From Comamonas koreensis (GTDB lineage Bacteria > Pseudomonadota > Gammaproteobacteria > Burkholderiales > Burkholderiaceae_C): 64,000 bases of DNA. Of this stretch, positions 9,198-19,601 are shown one piece after another. Both the position numbers and the translations under genes were made by a program. Below the pieces are notes generated by a model. It was not told where the DNA came from. It ran no database searches and saw only the letters and a list, made by a program, of their open reading frames with translations. Where the stretch lies: the NCBI RefSeq assembly GCF_014076495.1, contig NZ_CP043575.1, positions 1,364,001 to 1,428,000 of the forward strand. Reading direction: 5' to 3'. Position 1 is the first letter of the stretch; every line of letters begins with the position of its first letter.

Positions 9198-10205
9198 CTA
9201 CAGATAGCGCTTCAGGCGCAACGCGGGCGACTCGATCAAATGCCACAGCGCATAGCCCAGCAGCATGGACAGCAGCATCGACAGCCCCATGCTGGCATAG
9301 AAGTCCATGCCCGGCCAGACGGCAAACACCGCCTGCGCGATCGGGCAGCCTGAGAGGTAGACCCCGTAGGAGGGATCACCCAGGCGGCTGACCCCGCCTG
9401 AAAAGCTGGAACTGCAGCTGCCCAGAAAGATCAGCAAAGCCGGCAGCACCACCAGGCCCGACGTATGCTGTAAGCCCGTCAGCCAGAAAAACAGGGCCAC
9501 CGGAATCAACCCGAACGTGATGGCCGCGCCATGGGCCAAAAAGCGATCCCGGTGCAGCGCGATCAGCGCGCCGCAGGCAAAGTAGGCCGGGTACTCCCAC
9601 CAATGCATCATCGTGCCAGTGAAGTCGGCGTTGTAGCGCGCAATGAACAGCAGGATGTAGGCCAGCAGCACCAGGCTGGCCAGCCAGCGGTAGCGGAAAA
9701 CGCCCACCAAGCCGGCTACCGCCAAGGCGGCATAGCACATGGTCTCCATAGGTATGGTCCACAGCGGACCATTCATCAAGGTGTTCAGCGGGTTGCTGGA
9801 AAACACCTCGGGCAGGTTGACGTAGGCGCGGTAGAGCAGCAGGTTCTTGAAGTACTCCAGGGTCTGGCCATGGGTCAAAAACGTGCGCGCAGGTAAATCG
9901 GTAAATGCCAGGCCAAACACGTAGATGTTAAGCACCACCGCAGCAATCATGCCGGGCCACAGACGCAGCAGGCGCTTGGCGCAGAACTTGAACACATGCG
10001 GCTCACGCAGCCAGCTGGTGGTCACCAGGTAGCCACTGATCGTGAAAAACGTCATCACCGACACGCCACCAATCATGCCCACATTCATCCAGGCAGGGCC
10101 GTCACGGCCGCTGATGTAGTAGTGGTGGCAAAAGATCACACCCAGCGCCGCGCAGATTCGAAGAATGTCAAAAGAGTTGCTGCGATGGGGCATGGAAGGC
10201 TGCAT
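9198..10205 (-). CDS. Acyltransferase-3 family membrane protein, paralogue of the 26-1042 product
   Basis: A 335-residue acyltransferase-3 protein with about ten transmembrane helices. The motif FDILRICAAL and the catalytic-type His pair CHHY are in the first helix, followed by MIGGVSVMTFFTISGYLVT, NGPLWTIPMETMCYAAL and the basic tail LRLKRYL. Similarity with the product of 26-1042 runs the full length, so one is a duplicate or both came with surface-polysaccharide cassettes. A second in-frame ATG 12 bases downstream is an alternative start. It is divergent from the kdp operon, with 227 bases between. Likely role: acylation of O-antigen or exopolysaccharide; the acceptor is unknown. Confidence 0.88.
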   Translation of the reverse strand: MQPSMPHRSNSFDILRICAALGVIFCHHYYISGRDGPAWMNVGMIGGVSVMTFFTISGYLVTTSWLREPHVFKFCAKRLLRLWPGMIAAVVLNIYVFGLAFTDLPARTFLTHGQTLEYFKNLLLYRAYVNLPEVFSSNPLNTLMNGPLWTIPMETMCYAALAVAGLVGVFRYRWLASLVLLAYILLFIARYNADFTGTMMHWWEYPAYFACGALIALHRDRFLAHGAAITFGLIPVALFFWLTGLQHTSGLVVLPALLIFLGSCSSSFSGGVSRLGDPSYGVYLSGCPIAQAVFAVWPGMDFYASMGLSMLLSMLLGYALWHLIESPALRLKRYL

Positions 10206-10278
10206 AGGTAGGGGGCGGATGTGAGCGCGGCACCACTATACATGGCCCTGGCGGGTCCCCATTGCCTTTGCGCAACAC

Positions 10279-10298
10279 CATCTTGATGCCATCTTGAT
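10279..10298 (+). promoter_or_regulatory. Candidate KdpE operator: tandem 9-bp direct repeat
   Basis: Two perfect copies of CATCTTGAT begin at 10279 and 10290, an 11-base period, i.e. one helical turn. OmpR/PhoB-class regulators such as KdpE bind head-to-tail half-sites with this spacing. The repeat lies about 135 bases upstream of kdpF, in the region where the operon promoter must be. The link to KdpE is inference. Confidence 0.4.
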
Positions 10299-10432
10299 AT
10301 CCCCCCGCGCATTCTCAGCGCCTGCTTGATGCGCGCAAACCTACATTGGCTCCACTGCAGGCGTTTTGCCTGTGCAACACCACGCTGCGCGGGGCCGCAT
10401 TGGGCGGCCTGGCGGCGCAAGAGGAGAGAGCG

Positions 10433-10528
10433 ATGTTGTTCCATGGAGTGGAGGTGCTGGCCGCGCTGGTCAGTGCTGCGCTGTTTGTCTATCTGGGGTA
10501 CGCGCTGTTGCGGCCCGAAAAGTTCTGA
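10433..10528 (+). CDS. kdpF: KdpF, small subunit of the Kdp potassium pump
   Basis: A 31-residue single-pass membrane peptide ending YLGYALLRPEKF, which matches the KdpF pattern of a helix followed by YAL..PE.F. KdpF stabilises the KdpABC complex in the inner membrane. A strong ribosome binding site (GAGGAGAG) precedes the ATG. It is the first gene of the kdp operon; 17 bases separate it from the next small gene. The short length means recognition rests on the C-terminal motif and position. Confidence 0.85.
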   Translation: MLFHGVEVLAALVSAALFVYLGYALLRPEKF

Positions 10529-10545
10529 AAAAAGGGGAGAGGGCC

Positions 10546-10638
10546 ATGTACATGCTGCAAGACCTCGTATTTGTCGGGCTCACGCTGGCCTGCTTTGTCG
10601 GCCTGCTGGGCTTTGTTCGCGCCTTGGTGCGCATCTGA
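10546..10638 (+). CDS. Small single-pass membrane peptide in the kdp operon
   Basis: A 30-residue peptide beginning MYMLQDLVFVGLTLACF and ending RALVRI, preceded by an AGGGGAGAGGG ribosome binding site. It has one hydrophobic helix and a basic tail. It sits between kdpF and kdpA with 12 bases to the kdpA start, so it is co-transcribed. Its pattern (QDLVFVGLT then a helix) recalls a small unnamed membrane peptide found beside kdpF in other bacteria. It may be a second accessory peptide of the pump; function is not established. Confidence 0.65.
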   Translation: MYMLQDLVFVGLTLACFVGLLGFVRALVRI

Positions 10639-10650
10639 GCGGGGGCTGAC

Positions 10651-12360
10651 ATGGGTTTAGTCTGGATCGAATATGCCGCCTTTGTGGCGGTGCTGGTGCT
10701 GCTCACCATCCCTATGGGATGGTGGCTGGCACGCTGCTTTACCAGCGCGCACGACAGCCGGCTGGAGCGCTGGACCTACGCCGCCATGGGCGTGGATCCG
10801 CAAGAGCGCATGGGCTGGCAGCGCTATGGCGCGGTGCTGGTGATGAGCAATGGCCTGCTGATGCTGCTGGGCTACCTGCTGTTGCGGCTGCAGGGCAGCC
10901 TGCCGCTCAATCCGCTGCAGAACGCTGCGCAGACGCCGGATCTGGCGTTCAATACCGCAGCCTCCTTCATCACCAACACCAACTGGCAGGCCTATGCGGG
11001 CGAGAGCAGCCTGAGCAATGCCACGCAGATGGTCGTGATCACCGGCCTGATGTTTGCAGGCTCCGCCGCCGGCCTGGCTGCGGCTGCCGGCTTTGTGCGC
11101 GGGCTGGCCCGCGCGGGCAGCCAGGACATTGGCAACTACTGGGTGGATTTTGTGCGCATGCTCTGGCGTGTGCTGCTGCCGCTGTCACTGCTGCTGGCGC
11201 TGGTCTATGTCTGGCAGGGCGTGCCGCAGACCCTGGGCACCGAGGTGTTGGCCCATACCATCGATGGCGGCCGCACGCAGCAGCTGCTGATGGGGCCGGT
11301 CGCGAGTCTGGAGAGCATCAAGCACCTGGGGACGAACGGGGGCGGATTTTTCAGCATGAATGCGGCCCATCCTTTTGAGAACCCCACGCCGCTCACCAAT
11401 ATGCTGCACATCCTGGCGATGCTGCTGATCCCGGCGGGCATGACCTATGCGCTGGGATCGATGCTGCTCAAGCGCCGCCAGGGCTGGGTGTTCTTTGGCG
11501 CCAGCCTGATCATCTTCCTGGGCTTTCTGGCGCTGGTCTGGACAGGCGAGCAAAACGGCAGCGCCCTGCTGGCCCGCGCCGGTGCCGACCAGCAGTGGAG
11601 CACCACGCAAGCGGGCGGCAATATGGAGGGCAAGGAGCTGCGCTTTGGCATTACCGATACCGCCTTGTTTGTCACCACCACCACGGCGGCCACCACCGGC
11701 TCGGTCAATGCCATGCATGACTCGCTCACGCCGCTGGGCAGCATCACACCGCTGGCGCTGATGATGCTCAACTGCGTGTTTGGCGGCGATGGCGTTGGCC
11801 TCATCAACCTGCTGCAGTACGCCATCCTGACGGTGTTCCTGGCCGGCATGATGATCGGGCGCACGCCAGAGTTCCTGGGCAAGAAGATCGAGGTGCGCGA
11901 GATGAAGCTGGTGATGCTGTCGGTGCTGGCGCACCCGGCCTGCCTTTTGGGCTGGACGGCGCTGGCCATGCTCTGGCCGGGCGCGGCCGACAGCCTGAAC
12001 AACCGGGGCCCGCATGGCTTTTCGGAAATTCTCTACGCCTATGCCTCGGCCACCGCCAACAACGGCTCGGCCTTTGCCGGCCTCAATGCCAACACGCCCT
12101 TCTTCAACACCACCTTGGGCCTGGCAATGCTGATGGGGCGCTACCTGACCCTGCTGCCGCTGCTGGCTGTCGCCGGCAGCATGGCCAGCAAGGCCAGTGT
12201 GCCCGCCGGAGCCGGCACCTTCCCCACCGCCACGCCGCTGTTCACCGGATTGCTGGTGTTTGTGGTGCTGGTGGTCGGCGGGCTCACCTTTTTGCCAGCG
12301 CTGGCGCTGGGGCCGGTGGTCGAACACCTGCAGATGCTGGCTGGGCAGCTCTACCCCTGA
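10651..12360 (+). CDS. kdpA: KdpA, potassium-translocating subunit
   Basis: A 569-residue channel-like subunit of the high-affinity K+-ATPase. The four pore-loop regions of the family are visible: [11 protein letters not shown] (about residue 110), [21 protein letters not shown] (about 225), [16 protein letters not shown] (about 345) and [13 protein letters not shown] (about 470); their backbone and side chains form the K+ selectivity filter. Length is close to that of E. coli KdpA (557). Start ATG follows GCGGGGG. It is followed, unusually, by kdpC rather than kdpB, after 80 bases that carry a good ribosome binding site. Confidence 0.97.
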   Translation: MGLVWIEYAAFVAVLVLLTIPMGWWLARCFTSAHDSRLERWTYAAMGVDPQERMGWQRYGAVLVMSNGLLMLLGYLLLRLQGSLPLNPLQNAAQTPDLAFNTAASFITNTNWQAYAGESSLSNATQMVVITGLMFAGSAAGLAAAAGFVRGLARAGSQDIGNYWVDFVRMLWRVLLPLSLLLALVYVWQGVPQTLGTEVLAHTIDGGRTQQLLMGPVASLESIKHLGTNGGGFFSMNAAHPFENPTPLTNMLHILAMLLIPAGMTYALGSMLLKRRQGWVFFGASLIIFLGFLALVWTGEQNGSALLARAGADQQWSTTQAGGNMEGKELRFGITDTALFVTTTTAATTGSVNAMHDSLTPLGSITPLALMMLNCVFGGDGVGLINLLQYAILTVFLAGMMIGRTPEFLGKKIEVREMKLVMLSVLAHPACLLGWTALAMLWPGAADSLNNRGPHGFSEILYAYASATANNGSAFAGLNANTPFFNTTLGLAMLMGRYLTLLPLLAVAGSMASKASVPAGAGTFPTATPLFTGLLVFVVLVVGGLTFLPALALGPVVEHLQMLAGQLYP

Positions 12361-12440
12361 GCCCCCTCTCTTTGACCTGATATCCCAACTGATTTGACGC
12401 GAACCGGGGCACGGCCAGGCCGTGCCCGCAGGAGAAAAAC

Positions 12441-13151
12441 ATGACAAGCCTTGATTCCGATAAACGCCTGCCTACGCCCAGCGCGCAGCAGGCCGCCGCC
12501 CCCGCCGACGCAGGCTGGGGCCGCACTTTTGGCCGCACTTTGGGCAGCAGTGCCCGCGCCGCCGTGCTGGTGCTGCTGCTGTGCGGCGTGGCATACCCGC
12601 TGGCCACGACCGGCGTCGCCCAGGCGCTGCTGCCCCATGCCGCCAATGGCTCGCTGGTGCTGCGCGATGGGCAGATCGTGGGCTCGGCCCTGATCGGCCA
12701 GTACTTTGACAGCGCCCGCTACTTCCATGGCCGGCCCAGCGCCACGACGGCGCCCGATCCCAATCAGGAGGGTGCCAGCATCGCTGCGCCCTATAACGCG
12801 GGCCTGTCTGGCGCCAGCAACCAGGGCGCCAGCAGCCAGGGGCTGGCCGATAGCGTGGCCGAACGTGTGGCGCAGTACCGCACGACCAATGGCCTGGCTG
12901 CCGATGCCGCCGTGCCGGTCGATGCGGTAACCGCCTCGGCATCGGGCCTGGATCCGCATATCTCGGTGGCCAATGCCAACTTGCAACTGGCCCGTGTGGC
13001 GCGCGAGCGGCAGTTGCCCCCCGCCCAGGTGCAGCAGTTGCTGGACCAGGCCACGCAGCAGCGCACCGGCTACTTGCTCGGTGAGCCGCGCGTGAACGTC
13101 CTGGCGCTCAATATGGCGCTCGATGCGCCGCCAACCCGGAGCCAACCATGA
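12441..13151 (+). CDS. kdpC: KdpC, periplasmic-facing subunit of the Kdp pump
   Basis: A 236-residue protein with one N-terminal transmembrane helix (about 33-55, preceded by a long Ala/Pro-rich cytoplasmic leader) and the KdpC domain: [20 protein letters not shown], the Ser/Gly/Asn-rich [30 protein letters not shown] and the C-terminal [16 protein letters not shown]. The leader makes it longer than E. coli KdpC (190). KdpC binds KdpA and KdpB and supports K+ affinity. AGGAG lies upstream of the start. Its TGA overlaps the kdpB ATG by four bases (ATGA). Position before kdpB rather than after it is atypical. Confidence 0.95.
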   Translation: MTSLDSDKRLPTPSAQQAAAPADAGWGRTFGRTLGSSARAAVLVLLLCGVAYPLATTGVAQALLPHAANGSLVLRDGQIVGSALIGQYFDSARYFHGRPSATTAPDPNQEGASIAAPYNAGLSGASNQGASSQGLADSVAERVAQYRTTNGLAADAAVPVDAVTASASGLDPHISVANANLQLARVARERQLPPAQVQQLLDQATQQRTGYLLGEPRVNVLALNMALDAPPTRSQP

Positions 13152-15235
13152 ACACGAAAAAACTGACGGCCTCGGCCGGACTGGGTGATCTGGCGCTGCT
13201 GCAGGCCGCCGCCTGGGATGCGCTGCGCAAGCTCTCGCCCCGCCTGCAATGGACCAATCCGGTGATGTTTGTGGTCTACCTGGGCGCCTGGCTCACCAGT
13301 CTGCTGTGGCTGCAGAATCTGCTGACGGCACAGGGCAACAGCGGGTTTACGTTGGCCATTGCCGGTTGGCTCTGGTTCACCGTGCTGTTTGCCAACTTTG
13401 CCGAGGCGCTGGCCGAAGGGCGCAGCCGCGCGCAAGCGGCCAGCCTGCGCGGCATGAAGCGCGACACCGTCGCCAAGGTGCTGCAGCAAGCGCAGCATGG
13501 TGCCGCCTGGACGGCCCAGCCCGCCAGCAGCCTGACCAAGGGCACGTTCTTGCTGGTGGAAGCGGGCGATGTGATTGCGCTCGATGGCACCGTGGTCGAA
13601 GGCGTGGCCTCGGTCGATGAGAGTGCCATCACCGGCGAATCGGCCCCGGTGGTGCGCGAGGCCGGTGGCGATTTCTCGTCGGTGACCGGTGGCACGCGTG
13701 TGCTGTCCGACTGGCTGGTGGTCGAGGTCACGGTGAACCCGGGCGAGTCGTTTCTGGACCGCATGATCTCGATGGTCGAATCGGCCAAGCGCCAGAAGAC
13801 GCCCAACGAGCTGGCACTGGGCATCCTGCTGGTGGGGCTCACCTTGGTGTTCCTGATGGTCATCGTCACGCTCTGGCCGTTCTCGGTGTTTGCCGTGGCG
13901 CAATCGGGCAGTGGCAGCGCCGTCAGCGTGGCCGTGTTGGTGGCGCTGCTGGTCTGCCTCATCCCCACCACCATCGGCGGCCTGCTGTCTGCGATTGGCG
14001 TGGCCGGCATGGGGCGCATGATGCAGGCCAATGTGATTGCCACCTCGGGCCGCGCGGTGGAGGCCGCCGGTGACGTGGATGTGCTGCTGCTGGACAAAAC
14101 TGGCACCATCACCTTGGGCAACCGCCAGGCGAGCGAATTTTTACCAGCGCCTGGCGTGAGCGCCACGCAGCTAGCCGAGGCCGCCCAGCTCTCGTCACTG
14201 GCCGACGACACCCCGGAAGGCCGCAGTGTGGTGGCGCTGGCCCAGGAGCGCCATGGGCTGAGCCCCGCGGCTCTCGATCCCGCCCAGGCCCAGCCGGTGC
14301 CCTTTACCGCCCAGACCCGCATGAGCGGCCTGGACATCGCCACAGCCCAAGGCCCGCGCAGCCTGCGCAAGGGCGCGGCCGATGCGCTGCGCCGCCATGT
14401 CGAGGCGCTGAGCGGGCAGTTTCCGCAGGCGGTGCAGCTGGCGGTGGAGAGCGTCTCGCGCAAGGGCAGCACGCCGCTGGTCGTCGCCGATGGCGCGCGG
14501 GTGCTCGGCGTGATCGAGCTCAAGGATGTCGTCAAACCCGGCATGCGCGAGCGCTTTGCGCAGCTGCGCCGCATGGGCATCCAGACCGTGATGGTGACCG
14601 GCGACAACCCGCTGACCGCTGCTGCCATTGCCGCCGAGGCGGGGGTGGACGACTACCTGGCCGAGGCCCGGCCCGAGGACAAACTGCAGCTGATCCGCAG
14701 CCACCAGGCCGCTGGCCGCCTGGTGGCCATGACGGGAGACGGCACCAACGATGCGCCCGCGCTGGCCCAGGCCGATGTGGCGGTCGCGATGAACAGCGGC
14801 ACGCAGGCCGCCAAGGAAGCTGCCAACATGGTCGACCTGGACAGCAACCCCACCAAGCTCATCGAGGTGGTGGAGACCGGCAAGCAGATGCTGATGACGC
14901 GCGGCGCGCTCACCACCTTCAGCATTGCCAACGATGTGGCCAAGTACTTTGCGATCATCCCGGCTGCCTTTGTCGCCACCTACCCGCAGCTGGCCTCGCT
15001 CAACATCATGGGCTTGCACAGCGCCGATTCAGCGATTCTGAGCGCTGTCATCTTCAACGCGCTGATCATCATCGCGCTGGTGCCGCTGGCCTTGCGTGGC
15101 GTGCGCTACCGGGCGGTGGGCGCGGCTGCGTTGCTGCGCCGCAATCTGCTGGTCTATGGTCTGGGTGGCCTGCTGGTGCCGTTTGCCGGCATCAAGCTGA
15201 TCGACATGCTGCTGACCGCCACTGGCTTGGTCTAA
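13148..15235 (+). CDS. kdpB: KdpB, P-type ATPase subunit
   Basis: A 695-residue P-type ATPase that drives K+ uptake through KdpA. The phosphorylated aspartate lies in [10 protein letters not shown] (about residue 316), the actuator loop has [11 protein letters not shown], the nucleotide-binding domain has the KGAADA region, and the hinge motif [20 protein letters not shown] is intact, as is the KdpB-specific [22 protein letters not shown]. Start overlaps the kdpC stop. Five bases separate its stop from an upstream TTG alternative start of kdpD. All catalytic residues appear present, so the pump should be functional despite the A-C-B gene order. Confidence 0.97.
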   Translation: MNTKKLTASAGLGDLALLQAAAWDALRKLSPRLQWTNPVMFVVYLGAWLTSLLWLQNLLTAQGNSGFTLAIAGWLWFTVLFANFAEALAEGRSRAQAASLRGMKRDTVAKVLQQAQHGAAWTAQPASSLTKGTFLLVEAGDVIALDGTVVEGVASVDESAITGESAPVVREAGGDFSSVTGGTRVLSDWLVVEVTVNPGESFLDRMISMVESAKRQKTPNELALGILLVGLTLVFLMVIVTLWPFSVFAVAQSGSGSAVSVAVLVALLVCLIPTTIGGLLSAIGVAGMGRMMQANVIATSGRAVEAAGDVDVLLLDKTGTITLGNRQASEFLPAPGVSATQLAEAAQLSSLADDTPEGRSVVALAQERHGLSPAALDPAQAQPVPFTAQTRMSGLDIATAQGPRSLRKGAADALRRHVEALSGQFPQAVQLAVESVSRKGSTPLVVADGARVLGVIELKDVVKPGMRERFAQLRRMGIQTVMVTGDNPLTAAAIAAEAGVDDYLAEARPEDKLQLIRSHQAAGRLVAMTGDGTNDAPALAQADVAVAMNSGTQAAKEAANMVDLDSNPTKLIEVVETGKQMLMTRGALTTFSIANDVAKYFAIIPAAFVATYPQLASLNIMGLHSADSAILSAVIFNALIIIALVPLALRGVRYRAVGAAALLRRNLLVYGLGGLLVPFAGIKLIDMLLTATGLV

Positions 15236-15260
15236 GGGCTTGGCCCACAATAGCGCCACC

Positions 15261-17951
15261 ATGCCCAACCCCAGCAACACCCCCAGCGTACCTGCAGCCA
15301 GGCCCGACCCGGACGCGCTGGTCGCCCAGCTCAAGGCCGACCAGCAGCAAGCGGCCCGGGGCAAGCTGCGCATCTACTTTGGCTCCAATGCCGGGGTGGG
15401 CAAGACCTATGCGATGCTGGCAGCGGCGCAGCGCGAGCGCCAGGCCGGCCGCCAGGTGCTGGTGGGCCTGGTGGAGACCCATGGCCGGGCCGAGACCGTG
15501 CAGCAGCTCCATGGCCTGGAGCTGCTGCCGCGCCGCCTGTTGCCCCACCAGGGCCGCCAGCGTGAGGCCTTTGACCTGGATGCCGCGCTGGCGCGCCACC
15601 CGCAGGTGCTGCTGCTCGACGAGCTGGCCCACAGCAATGCGCCCGGCTCGCGCCACCCCAAGCGCTGGCAGGATGTGCAGGAGCTGCTCGATGCCGGCAT
15701 CGATGTCTGGACCACGCTCAATGTGCAGCATCTGGAGAGCCTCAACGATGTGGTGGGCGGCATTGTCGGCATCCAGGTGCATGAGACCGTGCCCGACCAC
15801 ATCTTTGACGATGCCAGCGAGGTCATCGTCGTTGACCTGCCGCCCGAGGAACTGCTCAAGCGCCTCAAGGCCGGCAAGATCTACCCGCTAGAGCAGGCCG
15901 AGCGGGCCTCGCACCATTTCTTCCGCCTGGGCAATTTGCTGGCCCTGCGCGAGCTGGCGCTGCGCCGTACGGCCGACCGGGTCGATGAGGACATGCGCGA
16001 CTACCGGCGCGAGCGCTCCATCGGCGATGTCTGGCCCACGCGCGAGCGCCTGCTGGTTGCAGTAGGCGGTCAGGCGGGGGACGACGCGCTTGTGCGCCAG
16101 GTAGCGCGCCTGGCCCGGCGGCTGGAGGCCGACTGGATGGTGGTCTATGTGGATGCGCCCGCGCGCCAGCACCGCTCGGCGCAGTCGCAGCAGGCCGTGC
16201 TCAAAACCTTGGCGCTGGCCGCGCGCCTGGGGGCCGATACCGCAACGATACCCGGCGCCCAGGTCGCCGCGGCGCTGGTCGATTTTGCGCGCGAGCGCAA
16301 TGCCAGCCACCTGGTGCTCGCCCGCGTGCCGCCAACGGCGATGCGCTGGTGGCCCTGGGCGCCGTCGGGCCTGCCCGAGCAGATTGCGCGGCTGGACCCG
16401 GGCCTGGACGTGCTGCTGCTGTCCGTGCCCCGGCCGCGCAACCGGCCAGAACCCGCGCCGGCGCGCGAGGCGCCCTGGCCCTGGCGCGGCTACCTGGGCG
16501 CCAGCCTGGCCTGCGGCGCGGCGGCGCTGCTGGCGCAAGCTTTGCTGCAGGTGTTTGACCCGGCCAATGTGGTGATGCTGTTTTTGCTGGTGGTCGTGCT
16601 GTCGGCCTTGCGCTGGGGCCGGGGGCCGGGCGCCTGGGCGGCGCTCTTGTCGGTGCTGCTGTTTGATTTTTGCTTTGTGCCGCCGCGCAACTCCTTCGGC
16701 GTGAACGACACGCAGTACATCTTCACCTTCTGCCTGATGCTGGGCGTGGCCCTGGTCTGCGGCCAGCTGATGGCCAGGCTGCGCCATGAGGCGCGGGTGG
16801 CGGCCGAGCGCGAGCGGCGCGCGGGCGCGCTGGCGCGCCTGGCCCGTGATCTGTCGGGGGCGCTCACACAGGCGCAGGTGGTGCAGACGGCGCTGACGAC
16901 GGTCTCGGGCGTGTTCGATGCGCGCACCGGCCTGCTACTGCCCGATGCACAAGAGCAGCTGTATGTGGCGCCCGGTAGCGAGGCGGCGATTGATGCCAGC
17001 GTGGGCCGCTGGAGCATGGAGCACAGCCAGATGGCGGGCCGGGGTACGGACACCCTGGCCGCGTCGGACGCGCTGTATGTGCCGCTGATGGCGCCGGTGC
17101 GGGCGCGCGGCGTGCTGGTGCTGCAGCTGCGCACACCCGAGCGCTTGCGCGTGCCCGAGGAGCGGCGCCTGCTGGATGCCTGCGCCAGCCAGATTGCGCT
17201 GGCGCTAGAGCGCGTGCATTTTGTCGAGGTGGCCCAGCAGACCCAGGTGGCGATGGAGGGCGAGCGCATGCGCAACACCTTGCTGTCGTCGGTATCGCAT
17301 GATTTGCGCACGCCGCTCACCAGTATCCTGGGCGCCGCCCAGGCCGGCCTGCCGCATGCGCCGCCGGGCCCGGCGCAAGACATGCTGCTGCAGATTCGCA
17401 ACCAGGCCCAGGCCTTGCAGCAGCTGGTGGACAACCTGCTGGCCATGGCCCGGCTGCAGCAGGACGGTGTGCACCTGCAGCGCGCCTGGATCCCTGTCGA
17501 TGAGCTGGTGGGCAGTGCCTTGCGCCAGCTCGGCGGCCGCCTGGCCGATCACCCGGTGCAGCTGCAGCTGCCGGCCGACTTACCGCTGCTGTGGATCGAT
17601 GCGGCGATGATGGAGCGGGTGCTCGTCAACCTGCTGGACAACGCCAGCAAATACACCCCCGTGGGCACCGCCGTGCGGGTGACGGCGCAGGTCGAGCGCG
17701 ACCAGCTGCTCTTGCGCGTGCAGGACAGCGGGCCGGGACTGCCCGCGCACCTAGCGCCCGAGCAGCTGTTTGCTCCTTTCAGCCGGGGCCATGCCGAGTC
17801 CAGCATCTCCGGCATTGGCCTGGGCCTGGCACTGGCCCAGCGCATTGTGCAGGCCCATGGTGGCCATCTGGATGCCGCTGCGTCCGAGCCTGGGCCGGGG
17901 GCCGTGTTCAGCGTGGCGCTGCCGGTGTTGCCTCAGCCGGCGCTGGATTGA
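15261..17951 (+). CDS. kdpD: KdpD, turgor/K+ sensor histidine kinase
   Basis: An 896-residue sensor kinase that phosphorylates KdpE. In order: the KdpD N-terminal domain with Walker A GSNAGVGKT (about 33) and the LLDELAHSNAPGSRHPKRWQD segment, a universal-stress-like domain (about 250-375), four clustered transmembrane helices (about 400-500), a GAF-like region, HisKA with the phospho-acceptor in SSVSHDLRTPLTS (about 680), and an HATPase with NLLDNASKYTP, DSGPGLP and GIGLGLALAQ. A TTG at 15240 is an alternative start nearer a ribosome binding site. The 3' end overlaps the convergent cobF gene by 44 bases. Its partner kdpE is not adjacent but lies about 7.6 kb away, beyond the cobalamin block. 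Confidence 0.96.
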   Translation: MPNPSNTPSVPAARPDPDALVAQLKADQQQAARGKLRIYFGSNAGVGKTYAMLAAAQRERQAGRQVLVGLVETHGRAETVQQLHGLELLPRRLLPHQGRQREAFDLDAALARHPQVLLLDELAHSNAPGSRHPKRWQDVQELLDAGIDVWTTLNVQHLESLNDVVGGIVGIQVHETVPDHIFDDASEVIVVDLPPEELLKRLKAGKIYPLEQAERASHHFFRLGNLLALRELALRRTADRVDEDMRDYRRERSIGDVWPTRERLLVAVGGQAGDDALVRQVARLARRLEADWMVVYVDAPARQHRSAQSQQAVLKTLALAARLGADTATIPGAQVAAALVDFARERNASHLVLARVPPTAMRWWPWAPSGLPEQIARLDPGLDVLLLSVPRPRNRPEPAPAREAPWPWRGYLGASLACGAAALLAQALLQVFDPANVVMLFLLVVVLSALRWGRGPGAWAALLSVLLFDFCFVPPRNSFGVNDTQYIFTFCLMLGVALVCGQLMARLRHEARVAAERERRAGALARLARDLSGALTQAQVVQTALTTVSGVFDARTGLLLPDAQEQLYVAPGSEAAIDASVGRWSMEHSQMAGRGTDTLAASDALYVPLMAPVRARGVLVLQLRTPERLRVPEERRLLDACASQIALALERVHFVEVAQQTQVAMEGERMRNTLLSSVSHDLRTPLTSILGAAQAGLPHAPPGPAQDMLLQIRNQAQALQQLVDNLLAMARLQQDGVHLQRAWIPVDELVGSALRQLGGRLADHPVQLQLPADLPLLWIDAAMMERVLVNLLDNASKYTPVGTAVRVTAQVERDQLLLRVQDSGPGLPAHLAPEQLFAPFSRGHAESSISGIGLGLALAQRIVQAHGGHLDAAASEPGPGAVFSVALPVLPQPALD

Positions 17952-18756
17952 TGGGTATGCGGCGCAGCAAGTAGATATCCATGATCCAGCCATGCTGGGC
18001 GCGTGCTGCGGCGCGGGCGGCCACAATGCGCTCGGCCGCCTCGGCCAGCGGGCCATGCGCCAGGCACTGCTGGGCCATGCCCAGGTAGGCGCCCCACCAA
18101 ATGTAGACATCGCGGGCCTGCGCCGCCGGCAGGCTGCGAAAGCTGCACTGGCCGTCCAGCATCACCACCAGCGTGTCCACGCCGGCCGGCCAGCCTTGCT
18201 CGCGCAGCTGGCGGCCGGTGGTGACGGTAAAGGGCTGGCCAATGTCATTAACGGCGATCGCGTGCGCGGCGGTGAGCGCCTGCATCGAGGTGATGCCGGC
18301 GATGACCGTGACTTGCAGCGGTGCCGGCTGCATGCGCGCGGCAATGCGCAAGGTGCTGTCGTAGAGCGATGGATCGCCCCAGACCAGCAGGGCCACCTGC
18401 AGCACGCCGTTACTCGCACGCGGCTTCAAGCCGCTCTCCAGCGCCTGCGCAATCGCGGCCTGCCAGCGCAGGGTGATGGCCGCATGCCATTCGTCGACCT
18501 GGTTCAGGTAGTCATCGCCCTGGCTGCGGCGCTCGGGCATGTCAAAGCCAGCGGTCTGCGGCGCGGGCTGCTGCAGCACGGCATCGCAGAGCGACTGGCG
18601 CAGGGCCGCCAGCTCGGCCTTGTCCTCGCCCTTGTGGGGCAGCAGCAGCAGGTCGGCAGCATTCATCGCGGCGATGGCCTGGCGCGTCAGGTGGTCGGGG
18701 TTGCCGGTGCCAATGCCGATCAGGCTCAGCGCGACCGGCGGCAAGCTGCTGCTCAT
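17908..18756 (-). CDS. cobF: Precorrin-6A synthase (deacetylating)
   Basis: CobF is the C1-methyltransferase of the aerobic cobalamin pathway; it methylates precorrin-5 at C1 with loss of the acetyl group to give precorrin-6A. The 282-residue product has the SAM-binding tetrapyrrole methylase start [17 protein letters not shown], the [10 protein letters not shown] loop and [11 protein letters not shown], and is longer than the other Cob methylases, as expected for CobF. Its presence marks the aerobic route, since the anaerobic pathway uses CbiD instead. ATG overlaps the cobM stop by four bases. It is the last gene of the minus-strand cob operon and overlaps the kdpD 3' end by 44 bases. Confidence 0.93.
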   Translation of the reverse strand: MSSSLPPVALSLIGIGTGNPDHLTRQAIAAMNAADLLLLPHKGEDKAELAALRQSLCDAVLQQPAPQTAGFDMPERRSQGDDYLNQVDEWHAAITLRWQAAIAQALESGLKPRASNGVLQVALLVWGDPSLYDSTLRIAARMQPAPLQVTVIAGITSMQALTAAHAIAVNDIGQPFTVTTGRQLREQGWPAGVDTLVVMLDGQCSFRSLPAAQARDVYIWWGAYLGMAQQCLAHGPLAEAAERIVAARAAARAQHGWIMDIYLLRRIPINPAPAEATPAAPR

Positions 18757-19601
18757 GCCTGGCCTTCAGCGCTGATTGGGTTTGAGGTGAGCGGCCGGTC
18801 GGTGGCGGTATCCACCGCAGCGGCGGGCGCCGGAAAGCGCGGCTCCGTGCCCTGGGGCCGGTAGCGGCGGTCGTAGTCGGTGGCGTAGAGGCGGCTTTCG
18901 CCAAAGTCCTCGGCGCTGATGCTGCGGCCCACCAGGATGATGGCGGTGCGCTCCATGCTGGTGGCCACCGCCTGGGCCAGTTGGCCCACGGTGGTACGCA
19001 CAACGGTTTCATCGGGCCAGCTGGCGCGCCAGACGATGGCAGCCGGGCAGTCGGCGCCATAGTGCGGCAGCAGCTCGCTTTGCACTTTCTCGGCCACATG
19101 GATGGACAAATGGATCGCCAGCACCGCGCCCGTGGCGGCAAAGGCGGCCAACTGCTCGCCCTCGGGCATCGCAGTGGCGCGGCCGGAGGTACGCGTCAGC
19201 ACCACCGACTGGCACAGGCCTGGCAAGGTCAATTCGGCGCCCAGGGTGGCGGCAGCCGCCGCAAACGAGGGCACGCCCGGCGTCACGCTGTAGGCAATGC
19301 CCAGCGCGCGCAGGCGGCGCAGCTGCTCGCCCATGGCCGACCAGACCGACAGGTCGCCCGAATGCAGGCGTGCCACATCCTGGCCCTGCGCATCGGCGGC
19401 GCGGATCTCTTCGACGATCTCGTCCAGGCTCATCGATGCGGTGTTGACGATGCGCGCGCCCGGCGGGCAATGGGCCAGCAGCTCGCGCGGGATCAGCGAG
19501 CCCGCATACAGGCAGACGGGGCAACTGGCCATCCGATCGCGGCCGCGCACGGTGATCAGGTCGGCAGCGCCGGGGCCGGCGCCGATGAAATGCACGGTCA
19601 T
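18753..19601 (-). CDS. cobM: Precorrin-4 C11-methyltransferase
   Basis: A 282-residue tetrapyrrole methylase that methylates precorrin-4 at C11 to form precorrin-5. It shows [18 protein letters not shown] at the N-terminus, the family-specific [42 protein letters not shown] and LTRTSGRA; these are typical of CobM/CbiF. The C-terminus includes [17 protein letters not shown] and a 30-residue Pro/Ala tail. It overlaps cobE upstream and cobF downstream by four bases each (ATGA), indicating translational coupling. Confidence 0.95.
   Translation of the reverse strand: MTVHFIGAGPGAADLITVRGRDRMASCPVCLYAGSLIPRELLAHCPPGARIVNTASMSLDEIVEEIRAADAQGQDVARLHSGDLSVWSAMGEQLRRLRALGIAYSVTPGVPSFAAAAATLGAELTLPGLCQSVVLTRTSGRATAMPEGEQLAAFAATGAVLAIHLSIHVAEKVQSELLPHYGADCPAAIVWRASWPDETVVRTTVGQLAQAVATSMERTAIILVGRSISAEDFGESRLYATDYDRRYRPQGTEPRFPAPAAAVDTATDRPLTSNPISAEGQA

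Noticed and set aside
7371-9353. 660-codon plus-strand open frame
   Set aside because: Antisense shadow of prfC; His/Gln/Ala-rich composition typical of a GC-rich complementary frame and no domain match.
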